Below, piece by piece: positions 1 to 9,918 of a DNA stretch of 64,000 bases. The number at the start of each line of letters is the position of its first letter. Position 1 is the stretch's first letter. Where the stretch lies: assembly GCF_001653195.1 (NCBI RefSeq), contig NZ_JXBB01000012.1, forward strand, positions 62,001-126,000, read 5' to 3'. The stretch comes from Hydrogenibacillus schlegelii. GTDB lineage: Bacteria; Bacillota; Bacilli; Thermicanales; DSM-22653. The position numbers were made by a program, and so were the translations under genes. The notes under the pieces were generated by a model that did no database searches, was not told where the DNA came from, and worked only from the letters and a program-made list of their open reading frames with translations.

Positions 1-1
1 G

Positions 2-1576
2 GCACCGGCGAAGCTCATGCTCCAGACGTATTTTGAGGCCGTCGAGCATTATTCCGATGTCGTCCGGCTGCCGGTGGCGGGGATCGGCCTCGACTTCGTC
101 GACGGCCTCGCGGACAACCGCGCAAGCGTCCTCCGGCACGGCTTTCCGGAGGACAAGGTCCTCGGCGTCGGCCTGATCCCGGGGCGAAACGTCTGGCGGG
201 CGGACCTCGAAGCACAGGCGGCCTTTCTCCGGGAACTCGCCGCCGTCGTGCCGTTCGAGCGGATGATCCTCTCGCCGTCGACGAGCCTCCTCTTCGTCCC
301 GATCAGCCTCGAGCGGGAGACGAAGCTCGACCCGGCGCTTCGGGACGTCCTCGCCTTTGCCGACGAAAAGCTCGCGGAACTCCGGCTCCTCGCCCGGGCC
401 GATGCGCCGGACGCCGAGGCGGAGGCGGCGTACCGGGCGTCGGCGGAAGCCCGGCGGCGGTTTTTTGCCGCCCATCCGTTTCCGGCGCCGGAGGCGGTCA
501 CCGCGGAGGAGACGACGCGGGCGATTCCTTTTGAAGCTCGAAAAAAGATCCACGCCGAGCGGTTTTCCCTGCCGCTTTTTCCGACGACGACGATCGGGAG
601 CTTTCCGCAGACGAAAGACGTCCGGGAGGCCCGGGCCCGCTTCCGGAAGGGCGAACTCGACGCCGAGGGCTACAAAGCGTTCATCCGGGCGAAGATCGCC
701 GAGTGGATCCGCATCCAGGAGGAGCTCGGCCTCGACGTCCTCGTCCACGGCGAATTCGAGCGGACGGACATGGTCGAGTATTTCGCGGAAAAGCTCGGCG
801 GCTTCGCCTTCACCGAGCACGGCTGGGTCCAGTCGTACGGGTCCCGGGCGGTCCGGCCGCCGATCATCTACGGCGAGATCGTCTACCGGGAGCCGCTCAC
901 CGTCGAGGAGACGGCGTACGCCCAGTCGCTCACCGAAAAGCCGGTCAAGGGCATGCTCACCGGCCCGGTGACGATCCTCAAGTGGTCGTATCCGCGGGAG
1001 GATGTGCCGCCGGAGGCGATCGCCTATTCCATCGCCCGGGCGCTCCGGAAAGAAGTCGAGGCGCTCGAGGCGGCGGGCATCCGCATGGTACAGGTCGACG
1101 AACCGGCGTTTCGGGAGGGGCTGCCGCTTAAGCGGCGGCACCGGGACCGGTATCTCGACTGGGCGGTGCGGGCGTTTCGCCTGGCGACGGCCGGCGCCCG
1201 ACCGGAGACGCAGGTGCACACCCACATGTGCTACAGCGAGTTCGGCGACATCATCGACGCGATCAAGGCGCTCGACGCCGACGTCATCTCGATCGAGACG
1301 TCCCGGAGCCACGGCGAGCTCATCCAGGCGTTCGAGGAAAACACGTACGACAAAGAGATCGGCCTCGGCGTCTACGACATCCACTCGCCGCGGGTGCCGG
1401 ACGTCGAGGAAATGAAAGCCCTCGCCCGGCGGGCGCTCCGGGTGCTTCCGAAGGAAAACTTCTGGATCAACCCCGACTGCGGGCTCAAAACGCGGGACGT
1501 TCCGGAGACGATCGCCTCGCTCAAAAACATGGTGGCGGCGGCCCGGGGGCTTCGGGCGGAGCTCGGCGAGCGGTGA
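2..1576 (+). CDS. metE: Cobalamin-independent methionine synthase, C-terminal part
   Basis: 5-methyltetrahydropteroyltriglutamate-homocysteine methyltransferase, which makes methionine in the cytoplasm without B12. The frame is open to the left edge of the window, so the gene is cut there. About 525 of the usual roughly 750 residues are present: the end of the N-terminal barrel and the whole catalytic C-terminal barrel. Zinc/homocysteine-site residues are visible as HTHMC (bases 1218-1232) and as the Cys in NPDCGLKTR near the end. The ATG at 17 (MLQTYF) is internal, because homology-like sequence continues upstream of it. It is followed after 219 bases by metY on the same strand, so both homocysteine formation and its methylation are encoded here. 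Confidence 0.95.
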   Translation, partial: APAKLMLQTYFEAVEHYSDVVRLPVAGIGLDFVDGLADNRASVLRHGFPEDKVLGVGLIPGRNVWRADLEAQAAFLRELAAVVPFERMILSPSTSLLFVPISLERETKLDPALRDVLAFADEKLAELRLLARADAPDAEAEAAYRASAEARRRFFAAHPFPAPEAVTAEETTRAIPFEARKKIHAERFSLPLFPTTTIGSFPQTKDVREARARFRKGELDAEGYKAFIRAKIAEWIRIQEELGLDVLVHGEFERTDMVEYFAEKLGGFAFTEHGWVQSYGSRAVRPPIIYGEIVYREPLTVEETAYAQSLTEKPVKGMLTGPVTILKWSYPREDVPPEAIAYSIARALRKEVEALEAAGIRMVQVDEPAFREGLPLKRRHRDRYLDWAVRAFRLATAGARPETQVHTHMCYSEFGDIIDAIKALDADVISIETSRSHGELIQAFEENTYDKEIGLGVYDIHSPRVPDVEEMKALARRALRVLPKENFWINPDCGLKTRDVPETIASLKNMVAAARGLRAELGER

Positions 1577-3055
<1,479 letters not shown>

Positions 3056-3140
3056 AAGAGGCGGCAGCGGCTTCTCGGCGCCCCGGCTTCTCGGCGCCCG
3101 ACCCAATGGCCCGGCGTTTGGCCCGCCCTCCCCCCCCCCC

Positions 3141-3172
3141 TTGACCCTGGACCTAGGTCCAGGGTTTATGCT
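3141..3172 (+). promoter_or_regulatory. MerR-type promoter/operator for merA
   Basis: TTGACC (3141-3146) and TATGCT (3167-3172) are 20 bases apart. A perfect 22-base palindrome (ACCCTGGACCT and its complement, 3144-3165) fills the spacer. An over-long spacer carrying a dyad is the signature of MerR-activated metal promoters, and the sequence closely resembles Gram-positive mer operators. It lies 58 bases before merA. No merR gene is visible in the window. Confidence 0.85.
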
Positions 3173-3229
3173 TTGGACGGACCGAGTGCCGAAAGGCTGC
3201 CGGAAGCCGGATGAAAGAAGGGATCGATC

Positions 3230-4996
3230 ATGGAGCGGGATGCGGTGTTTCGCCTCGCGGTTCGGGGGATGTCGCGCAAAGGGGGCGAAAGGGCCGTCGC
3301 TCGGACGCTTGAAGCGGCGGAGGCCCGGGAGCTCGCCGTCGACGTTCGCCACGGCGAGGTGCGGTTTGCGCTCCCGGACGGCGGGTCGCTGGCGGGGGTT
3401 CGTTCGGCCGTCCGGGCGGCCGGATATACGCCGGGGGAGGCGGCCCGCCGGACGGCGGATGCCGGCGAACGACCGGCGTCGCCGGAGGTCGACGGCGGGG
3501 TTCGGCCGGCGAACGAAGGCGACGGTTCGGTTCCGGCAAACGTGGACGGCCCTCCGGCCCTCCGGCCTGAGTCCCGGCGGGTCCGCCCGCCGAAACGCGA
3601 TCCGGACGCCTTCGACCTCGTCCTCGTCGGCTCCGGGGCCGCGGCGTTTGCCGCCGGCATCGAGGCCGTCCGCCGCGGAGCGCGGGTGGCGATGGTCGAG
3701 CGGGGCGTCGTCGGCGGGACGTGCGTGAACGTCGGCTGCATCCCGTCGAAGCTGCTCCTTCGGGCGGGGACGGTGCGGGACCGGGCCCAGCACCCGCCTT
3801 ATGACGGCCTGGGGACGTCTGCCGGGGCCGTCGACCTGCCGCGGCTCATCGCGGCGAAGGACGCCCTCGTCGCCGAACTCCGCCGGGACAAATACGAGCG
3901 GCTCATTGACCTCTACGGTTTTACCCTCCTGCGGGGCGAAGGGCGGTTTCGGGACGCGGCGACGCTCGAAGTCGACGGGCGGCCGGTCCGGGGCCGGGCC
4001 TATGTCGTCGCCACCGGCCGCCGTCCGGCGGTGCCGGAGATCCCGGGGCTTGCGGCCGTCGACTTTTTGACCGGCGAGACGCTCCTTTCGCTCCGGCACC
4101 CGCCGGAGCACCTCATCGTCATCGGCAGCGGGATGATCGCCCTCGAGCTCGGTCTCACCGTCCGTCTGCTCGGGTCCCGCGTGACGGTCCTCGGCCGGGG
4201 GACGCGGCTCCTTCCGACCGAGGAGCCGGAGGCGTCGGCGGCGCTCCTTCGCGCCCTTGAGCAAAAAGGCATCGCCTTTTTGCTCGGCGCCCGGATCGGG
4301 CGGGTGGAGGAGGCCGCCGGCCGGACGCGGGTGCTCGGGGAAAAAGACGGAAAGCCCTTCGCCGTCGAGGGGGACGCCCTCCTCGTCGCCACCGGCCGCC
4401 GGCCGAACACCGAGGCGCTTTCGCTCGAGCGGGCCGGCGTCGCCGTCGGATCCCGGGGGGAGATCGTCGTCGATGCCCGCCTCCGGACGAGCGCGCCGCA
4501 CATTTATGCGGCCGGCGACGTGACGGGACTGCCGCCGTTCGTCTACGTCGCCGCCCACGCCGGGGCGGTGGCGGCGGAAAACGCCCTCGGCGGCGAGCGA
4601 ACGGCGGCGCTCGAGGCGGTGCCGCGGGTGCTCTTTACGTCGCCGGCGCTGGCCCGGGTGGGGCTCACGGAGGCGGAGGCCCGCCGGATGGGGCGGGCCG
4701 TGCGGACGGCGACGCTCGACCTCGGGCAGGTGCCGCGGGCGATCGTCGGCCGCGAGACGGACGGCGTCTTCAAACTCGTCGTCGACGCGCCGACGGGCCG
4801 TCTTCTCGGCGCCTCCGTCGTCGCCGAGGACGCCGGAGAGGTGATCGCCGCCGCGACGCTGGCCGTTCGGGCCGGGCTTACGGTCCGGGACCTTCGCGAG
4901 ACGCTTTTTCCGTATCTCACGATGGCCGAAGGGCTCAAGCTCGCCGCCCTCGCCTTCGACGTCGACGTGCGCCGGCTTTCGTGCTGCGCCGGTTGA
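3230..4996 (+). CDS. merA: Mercuric reductase with degenerate N-terminal domain
   Basis: A flavin- and NADPH-dependent disulfide oxidoreductase (588 aa) that reduces Hg(II) to Hg(0) in the cytoplasm. The redox pair is Cys165/Cys170 in GGTCVNVGCIPSKLL. FAD and NAD(P) nucleotide-binding folds follow, and the C-terminus ends in the vicinal Cys585-Cys586 (SCCAG) that distinguishes MerA from lipoamide dehydrogenase. Residues 1-67 have the shape of the heavy-metal-associated NmerA domain, but the metal-binding GMTCxxC is replaced by GMSRKGG, so both cysteines are gone. A low-complexity linker (about 68-120) follows. The ATG at 3230 lies downstream of a MerR-type promoter. No merR, merT or merP is nearby; the next gene has its own promoter. 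Confidence 0.93.
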   Translation: MERDAVFRLAVRGMSRKGGERAVARTLEAAEARELAVDVRHGEVRFALPDGGSLAGVRSAVRAAGYTPGEAARRTADAGERPASPEVDGGVRPANEGDGSVPANVDGPPALRPESRRVRPPKRDPDAFDLVLVGSGAAAFAAGIEAVRRGARVAMVERGVVGGTCVNVGCIPSKLLLRAGTVRDRAQHPPYDGLGTSAGAVDLPRLIAAKDALVAELRRDKYERLIDLYGFTLLRGEGRFRDAATLEVDGRPVRGRAYVVATGRRPAVPEIPGLAAVDFLTGETLLSLRHPPEHLIVIGSGMIALELGLTVRLLGSRVTVLGRGTRLLPTEEPEASAALLRALEQKGIAFLLGARIGRVEEAAGRTRVLGEKDGKPFAVEGDALLVATGRRPNTEALSLERAGVAVGSRGEIVVDARLRTSAPHIYAAGDVTGLPPFVYVAAHAGAVAAENALGGERTAALEAVPRVLFTSPALARVGLTEAEARRMGRAVRTATLDLGQVPRAIVGRETDGVFKLVVDAPTGRLLGASVVAEDAGEVIAAATLAVRAGLTVRDLRETLFPYLTMAEGLKLAALAFDVDVRRLSCCAG

Positions 4997-5040
4997 AGCC
5001 CGACGGCGGGCCCGCTCCCGGCTTTTTCCGAAACGAACGT

Positions 5041-5069
5041 TTGACAGGCCTCTTCGAAATCGATACAAT
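5041..5069 (+). promoter_or_regulatory. Sigma-A promoter of bpsA
   Basis: TTGACA (5041-5046) and TACAAT (5064-5069) with a 17-base spacer, 55 bases before the gene. This is a near-consensus vegetative promoter, separating the gene from merA. Confidence 0.85.
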
Positions 5070-5123
5070 CAAAACCCGGCGGCCGGACGGGCGCCCAGCA
5101 TCGTACGGAAAGGAGCGGTGCCG

Positions 5124-6176
5124 GTGCAGCGTTCCGAAGCACGGCTTGCCGCCCGCCGGATCGAGGAACGCCTGCTTTGGGCGCTCCAGCACGGGGAGCG
5201 CTCGTACTGGGGCGTCCTCCGGGACGGCGAGGCGCAGGCGGATGCCGTCGTAGGAGCGCTTCGCGCGCTCCTGGACGCCGGGGAAGTGGCGACGAAGGAG
5301 GACCGGTTCGTGCTTACCGAGGCCGGTCGGGCGCGGCTTTCAGCCCTCGCCCTCGATCGGCTGGTCGATCCCGGGTGCGAGGCGTGCGGCGGACGGGGGA
5401 TACGCCTGAAGCCGCCGTTTGACGGGGTGCTTCAGGCGTTTCGCGAACGGCTCAAGCGGCGGCCAAAAGCGGCGCCGGAGTTCGATCAGGGCGTCGTCAC
5501 GCCGGAGACGGCCGTCCTCAGGCTTTCGCTCCTCGCCCGGCGGGGGGATCTGGCGGGGCGGGATCTTCTCCTCCTCGGCGACGATGACCTGATGAGCCTC
5601 GCCGCCGCCCTTTCGGGCTTTCCGCGGCGGGTTCACGTCCTGGACGTCGATGCGCGGGTCGTCGCGTTCATCCGGGAGGTCGCCCGGGAGGAAGGCTGGG
5701 ATCACGTCTCGGCCGAGGTGTACGACGTTCGAGAGCCGCTGCCGGCGGCGCTTCGGGGGGCGTTTGACGTCTTTTTCACCGATCCGGTGGAGACGCTCCC
5801 GGGGATTCTCCTCTTTTTGAGCCGGGCGACGGAAGCGCTTCGAGAAGGCGGCGCCGGCTATTTCGGACTTTCCTACCTCGAGGCGTCGTGGTCGAAGTGG
5901 CGGGACATCCAGCGGGGCATCCTCGAGATGGGGTATGCCATCACCGACGCGCTGCCGGCGTATCAGGATTACGAGCTCGAGGACATCGTCGCCCTCGGCT
6001 ATCCGGTCGCGCAGGCAGCGCCGGTCGCCGTTCGGGAGCCGGATGTTCCGTTTTACCGGAGCACCGTCTTCCGCCTGGTGCTTGTCGCCCCGCCGGCGCC
6101 GCGGTACACCGGACGGGTCGAGCTGGACCGCGACCTCTACTACGACGACGAGGCGAGCGTGACGCTGCCGCGGTAG
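5124..6176 (+). CDS. bpsA: Branched-chain polyamine synthase (bis-aminopropyltransferase)
   Basis: About 350 aa, recognised as the BpsA (DUF43) family. In thermophiles this family adds aminopropyl groups from decarboxylated S-adenosylmethionine to spermidine, giving N4-branched polyamines. An N-terminal winged-helix-like region precedes a Cys pair (PGCEACGGRG). The Rossmann-fold core has LLLGDDDLMSL, VLDVDARVVAFI and the FFTDPVETLPG motif, then WSKWRDIQRGILEMGY. GTG codons occur at 5118 and 5124; the second is preferred because AGGAG (5111-5115) is 8 bases from it but only 2 from the first. It appears monocistronic, with a strong promoter and a terminator. Branched polyamines are known mainly from thermophiles, which fits the organism. 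Confidence 0.88.
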   Translation: MQRSEARLAARRIEERLLWALQHGERSYWGVLRDGEAQADAVVGALRALLDAGEVATKEDRFVLTEAGRARLSALALDRLVDPGCEACGGRGIRLKPPFDGVLQAFRERLKRRPKAAPEFDQGVVTPETAVLRLSLLARRGDLAGRDLLLLGDDDLMSLAAALSGFPRRVHVLDVDARVVAFIREVAREEGWDHVSAEVYDVREPLPAALRGAFDVFFTDPVETLPGILLFLSRATEALREGGAGYFGLSYLEASWSKWRDIQRGILEMGYAITDALPAYQDYELEDIVALGYPVAQAAPVAVREPDVPFYRSTVFRLVLVAPPAPRYTGRVELDRDLYYDDEASVTLPR

Positions 6177-6344
6177 GCGCTTCGGGACCGGGCGGCGTAA
6201 AAGCGCGTCGCCGGAAGGCGCGCCGATCCTTGCCGACCGTGCCGATCCTTCCGGGCCGATCGCCCGGAGCGCGGACCCCGGAGGTCGGCCGGGCCGGCGC
6301 CGGCGACCGGGGCCGGTTGGGGCGGCGGGGGCGGTGAAAAAGCG

Positions 6345-6380
6345 GCGGGGCTCGAAGGGGGATCCTTCGAGCCCCGCTTT
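6345..6380. terminator. Bidirectional rho-independent terminator
   Basis: A perfect 14-bp stem (GCGGGGCTCGAAGG at 6345-6358, complement at 6364-6377) is followed by TTT and preceded by an A-run (6337-6341). It can end bpsA on the plus strand and patB on the minus strand. Confidence 0.85.
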
Positions 6381-6632
6381 GCGTTTCGGCTTCGGCCCGG
6401 CGTTTCGGATCGGGGCCGAGGGCTCGGCGCATTCCCGGGTCGCCCCGGCGTTTGGAGCCGACGGCGCCCCGGTTCCGATGCGGCGTCGGCTTTCGAGCGT
6501 CTCAAAAGACGTTTCGCCGGCGAGGACGCGATCGCCGTTCGCGCGAAGGAACGTCCGGCGCGGCGTTCGTGTTGGACGACGGCATGGCCGGGTCGGCCGG
6601 GTGACGGTCGAACGGGGCCTTTTCGGGGCGGC
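6381..6632. other. Intergenic stretch without a recognisable gene
   Basis: Between the shared terminator and the end of the convergent patB gene. Open frames here lack a ribosome site and family resemblance. I see no repeats or RNA gene. Confidence 0.6.
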
Positions 6633-7886
6633 CTACGGCCGGAGGGTCTCGATCAGGCGGCCGACGCCTTCTTCCAGCACCGGCCGAGCGGTGGCGAAGT
6701 TGAGGCGGATGTGGCCGGCACCGCCGGGACCGAATTCGCCGCCGAAGTTCACCCCGACCCGGGCCCGGTCGACGATGCGCCGCCGGAGCTCTTTTTCGTC
6801 GTACGGGAGGGCGGAGAGGTCCATCCAGACCAGGGTCGTCCCTTCCGGCGGCATGACGCGGACTTCCGGGAGCGCCCGGGCGAAGGCATCCCGGACGAAG
6901 GCGATGTTTTCCCGGATGACGGCGAGGACCGCTTCCAGCCACCCCTCGCCGTGGCGGTAGGCCGCTTCCAGGGCGGTGATGCCGAGGGCGTTCGGCAGGT
7001 GCAGGTGAAGCCGTTCGAGGGCCGTTCGCAGGGCCGTGCGAAGTTCCGGATTCAAAACGACGGCGTAGGCGATGCGGAGCCCGGGGAGGTTGAACGTTTT
7101 CCCCGGCGACCAGAAGGCGACGGTCCGCCCGGCGGCTTCCGGCAGGGCGGCGAGCGAGGTGAAGGTCGCCGGCGGATGGGTGAGATCGGCGTGAATTTCG
7201 TCGCTCAGAAGGACGGCGCCGGCGCGTTCGGCGAGGCCGGCGACGACGGCGAGCTCGTCCCGGGTGAAGACCCGGCCGCCGGGGTTGTGGGGGTGGCAGA
7301 GGAGGATCGCCCGGGCGCCGGTCTCATCGAGGGCCGACCGGAGGGCGTCGACGTCGATCCGGTAGCGGGGGGCCTCCGCCGGCCCTTCTTTGAGGAGGGG
7401 CACGTCGACCGCTTTCCGTCGGGCGGCTTCGATCGCCCGGTAAAAGGGGCCGTAGACCGGCGGGAAGACGACGACCGGCGTGCCGGGGGGCGTGAGCGCT
7501 TCGATGGCGAGGGCGATCGCCGGGATGACGCCGGGGGCAAAAAGGAGCGCCTGCTCGTCGACCGCCCAGCCGTGCCGGCGAAGGAGCCAGTCGACGACCG
7601 CTCGGGTGGCGCCGTCGCCGACGTACGTATAGCCGAACAGGCCTTCCTCGACCCGCCGGCGGAGCGCTTCGACGACGGCCGCCGGCGCCGGAAAGTCCAT
7701 GTCGGCGACCGAGAGGGCGATCCAGCCTTCCGGCGGCGGGGTCCCCGGCGGGAGAAGGTGCCGCTCCCACTTGATCGAGGCGGTGTGTCGCCGGTCGACG
7801 GGGCGGTTGCGGAGGGCGCGATAGAGGGCAAGATCGACGTGCGGCGGATGAACGCTTTCGGAGAAGCGGGGGTCGCTCGGAGGCAA
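6633..7886 (-). CDS. patB: Cystathionine beta-lyase / C-S lyase, PatB-MalY type
   Basis: A fold-type I PLP enzyme (417 aa) that cleaves cystathionine to homocysteine, pyruvate and ammonia, or acts on other cysteine S-conjugates. Typical PatB/MalY motifs are SVADMDFPAP, GYTYVGDGA, HPHNPGGRVFTRDEL, LLSDEIHADL and the PLP lysine in WSPGKTFNLPGLR. The start is taken as TTG at 7886 (complement), with AAGGAG 8 bases upstream; the open frame runs on to 8153, but that part reads into the divergent pepA. It is slightly longer than Bacillus PatB. It could work with MetY/MetE in methionine synthesis, though it is not in the same operon. Confidence 0.88.
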   Translation of the reverse strand: MPPSDPRFSESVHPPHVDLALYRALRNRPVDRRHTASIKWERHLLPPGTPPPEGWIALSVADMDFPAPAAVVEALRRRVEEGLFGYTYVGDGATRAVVDWLLRRHGWAVDEQALLFAPGVIPAIALAIEALTPPGTPVVVFPPVYGPFYRAIEAARRKAVDVPLLKEGPAEAPRYRIDVDALRSALDETGARAILLCHPHNPGGRVFTRDELAVVAGLAERAGAVLLSDEIHADLTHPPATFTSLAALPEAAGRTVAFWSPGKTFNLPGLRIAYAVVLNPELRTALRTALERLHLHLPNALGITALEAAYRHGEGWLEAVLAVIRENIAFVRDAFARALPEVRVMPPEGTTLVWMDLSALPYDEKELRRRIVDRARVGVNFGGEFGPGGAGHIRLNFATARPVLEEGVGRLIETLRP

Positions 7887-7917
7887 CGGCGTCGCTCCTT
7901 TCTCCGTTTCCGTTTCT

Positions 7918-7945
7918 TTGCTTCGTTCGCGTTTCGGGATATGAT
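7918..7945 (+). promoter_or_regulatory. Probable promoter of pepA
   Basis: TTGCTT (7918-7923) and TATGAT (7940-7945) with a 16-base spacer, in the 100-base gap between divergent patB and pepA. Confidence 0.6.
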
Positions 7946-7986
7946 GATAAGGAAACAAACCTGCGCCAGCGCGGGAGGTCGAAGCG

Positions 7987-9513
7987 GTGCACATCGAAGC
8001 GTTGGACGGCCGGCTCCTCGAGACGCCGGCAGACGGCCTCGTCGTCGCCGTCTCGGAAGCCGGGGTGGACGAAGCGGGGCTTTTGCCGCGGCTCAACGAT
8101 GTTCTCGGCGGGGCGCTCGCCGAAGAGTGGGCCGCCGGGCGCCTCGGCGGCAAGCGGAATCGGACGCTGGTGCTTCACACCCTCGGGCGGCTTCCGGTCC
8201 GGTACGTCGTGTTCGTCGGCGTCGGTCGCCGGGACGCCCTTCAGGCGAACGGCATCCGGGAGGCGGTCGCCGAGGCGATGCAGGCGGCCCGGCGCCACCG
8301 GCTTTCCGATCTTCTCCTCTGCTACGGGTCGTTTGCCGCGCCGGGGGTGACCCCGGAACGGGCGGGACAGATGATCGCCGAAGGGGCGCTGCTTTCGACG
8401 TACCGCTTTCCCGGGTACCGTTCGGCGGAGGAGGAACCGGACGTCCGCATCGAGCGGCTCCGGGTGGCGATGCCGCCGGAAGTCCGAGGCGCGGTCGAAG
8501 CGGGCTGGGCCGTCGGCCGGGCGACGGCCGAAGGGACGAACCTCGCCCGGACGCTCACGAACACGCCGGCCAATAAGCTCACGCCGGAGGTGCTGGCGAA
8601 GGAAGCTCTGGCCGTCGCCACCCGCTACGGGATGGAGGCGTGGGCCCTCGACCGGGCGGACATGGAGCGGCTCGGCATGGGGGCGCTTCTCGCCGTCGCT
8701 CAGGGGAGCGCGAACCCGCCCCGCCTCGTGGTGATGAAATACCAGGGGCTTCCGACGTGGGAGGCGCCCCTTGCCCTCGTCGGCAAGGGGATCACGTTTG
8801 ACACCGGCGGCATTTCCTTGAAACCGGCGCAAAACATGGAATCGATGATCATGGACATGGGCGGGGCGGCGGCGGTCATCGGCGCGATGGAGGCGATCGG
8901 CCGGCTCCGGCCGAAGCTGAACGTCCTCGCCGTGACGCCGCTCGTGGAAAACATGCCCGACGGCCGCGCCTACCGGCCGGGGGACGTTCTCACGTCGATG
9001 AGCGGGAAGACGATCGAGGTGATCTCGACCGATGCCGAGGGGCGCCTCATCCTCGCCGACGCCCTCACCTACGCCCGAAAGCTCGGCGCGGCGAAGATCG
9101 TCGACCTCGCGACGCTCACCGGGGCGGTCCTCATCGCCCTCGGCACCCAGACGACCGGCGCGATGACGAACGACGCGGCGTTCTGGCGGGAGGTGGAGGC
9201 CGCCGCCGAGGCCGCCGGCGAGCGGGTGTGGTTGCTTCCCTCCTTTGACGTCTACCTGGAGCAGATCAAAAGCCCGATCGCCGATTTGAAAAACTCCGGC
9301 GGCCGGAACGCCGGCACGATCACCGCCGGGATGTTCCTCAAAGCGTTCGTCGACGACGTGCCGTGGGTCCACCTCGACATCGCCGGGACGGCGTGGGAGG
9401 AGAAAGGGACGGCGCTCGTCCCGAAAGGGGCGAGCGGCGTCATGGTCCGGACCCTCGTCGAGCTCGTCCGCCGGCTGGCGGGAGAGGACGAAAAGGCCGA
9501 TGCCGGGCGGTAA
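7987..9513 (+). CDS. pepA: Leucyl aminopeptidase, M17 family
   Basis: A 508-residue cytosolic metallo-aminopeptidase with an N-terminal macro-like domain (about 1-165) and a C-terminal catalytic domain. Metal and catalytic motifs are visible: VGKGITFDTGGISLKP (metal/catalytic Lys region), MIMDMGGAA, and STDAEGRLILADAL, the M17 signature. It releases N-terminal amino acids from peptides, and in this family it usually forms a hexamer. The GTG start at 7987 has GGGAGG about 8-9 bases upstream. Its end overlaps the next small membrane-protein gene by 14 bases, so the two are probably translated together. Confidence 0.95.
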   Translation: MHIEALDGRLLETPADGLVVAVSEAGVDEAGLLPRLNDVLGGALAEEWAAGRLGGKRNRTLVLHTLGRLPVRYVVFVGVGRRDALQANGIREAVAEAMQAARRHRLSDLLLCYGSFAAPGVTPERAGQMIAEGALLSTYRFPGYRSAEEEPDVRIERLRVAMPPEVRGAVEAGWAVGRATAEGTNLARTLTNTPANKLTPEVLAKEALAVATRYGMEAWALDRADMERLGMGALLAVAQGSANPPRLVVMKYQGLPTWEAPLALVGKGITFDTGGISLKPAQNMESMIMDMGGAAAVIGAMEAIGRLRPKLNVLAVTPLVENMPDGRAYRPGDVLTSMSGKTIEVISTDAEGRLILADALTYARKLGAAKIVDLATLTGAVLIALGTQTTGAMTNDAAFWREVEAAAEAAGERVWLLPSFDVYLEQIKSPIADLKNSGGRNAGTITAGMFLKAFVDDVPWVHLDIAGTAWEEKGTALVPKGASGVMVRTLVELVRRLAGEDEKADAGR

Positions 9514-9859
9514 GCTCTGGCCCGGCGTCCTTAAGGCCGGCTTCCTGGCGGGCGACGTCCTCGCCTTGTCGGGCGGCGCCGCTCTCCCGGCGTTCGCCCT
9601 CTGGGACCGGTTCGGGGTGAAATATGCCGTCGTGACGCTGCTTCTTGCCCTCGTGTTTCGCCTCGGCTTTGAGCGCCCGCTTCCGCCCGGGAAGCGGGTG
9701 CTCGTCTACGGGCTCCTCGTCGCCCTTGCCTTTCCGCTCGTCGTGCTGGCGTACGTTTTGCCGATCGCCGAGGCGCTCGGCGCAAGCCTCATCGTCCTCA
9801 TCGTCTATCGTTGGCGGCGCCGGCGGGAGCGGGCCGACGCGGCGAAAGGAGGTTCGTAG
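9500..9859 (+). CDS. Small membrane protein of unknown function
   Basis: 119 residues with about three hydrophobic segments (around 12-34, 39-54 and 68-102) and a basic Arg-rich C-terminus (YRWRRRRERADAAKGG). I do not recognise the family. It starts inside the last codons of pepA, indicating an operon. Its final codons contain a full AAAGGAGG (9845-9852) that should serve a following gene. The IS607-type element begins right after it, so the natural downstream partner is probably the gene now starting at 12340. Confidence 0.7.
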   Translation: MPGGKLWPGVLKAGFLAGDVLALSGGAALPAFALWDRFGVKYAVVTLLLALVFRLGFERPLPPGKRVLVYGLLVALAFPLVVLAYVLPIAEALGASLIVLIVYRWRRRRERADAAKGGS

Positions 9860-9918
9860 CAGTTACAAATAACCAACCTGTTATCGACTGAAACTTCCTG
9901 TTTTGATACTACAGAGAC

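Noticed and set aside
6711-9372. Long frames opposite patB and pepA
   Set aside because: They are shadows of two well-recognised enzymes with good starts and ribosome sites.
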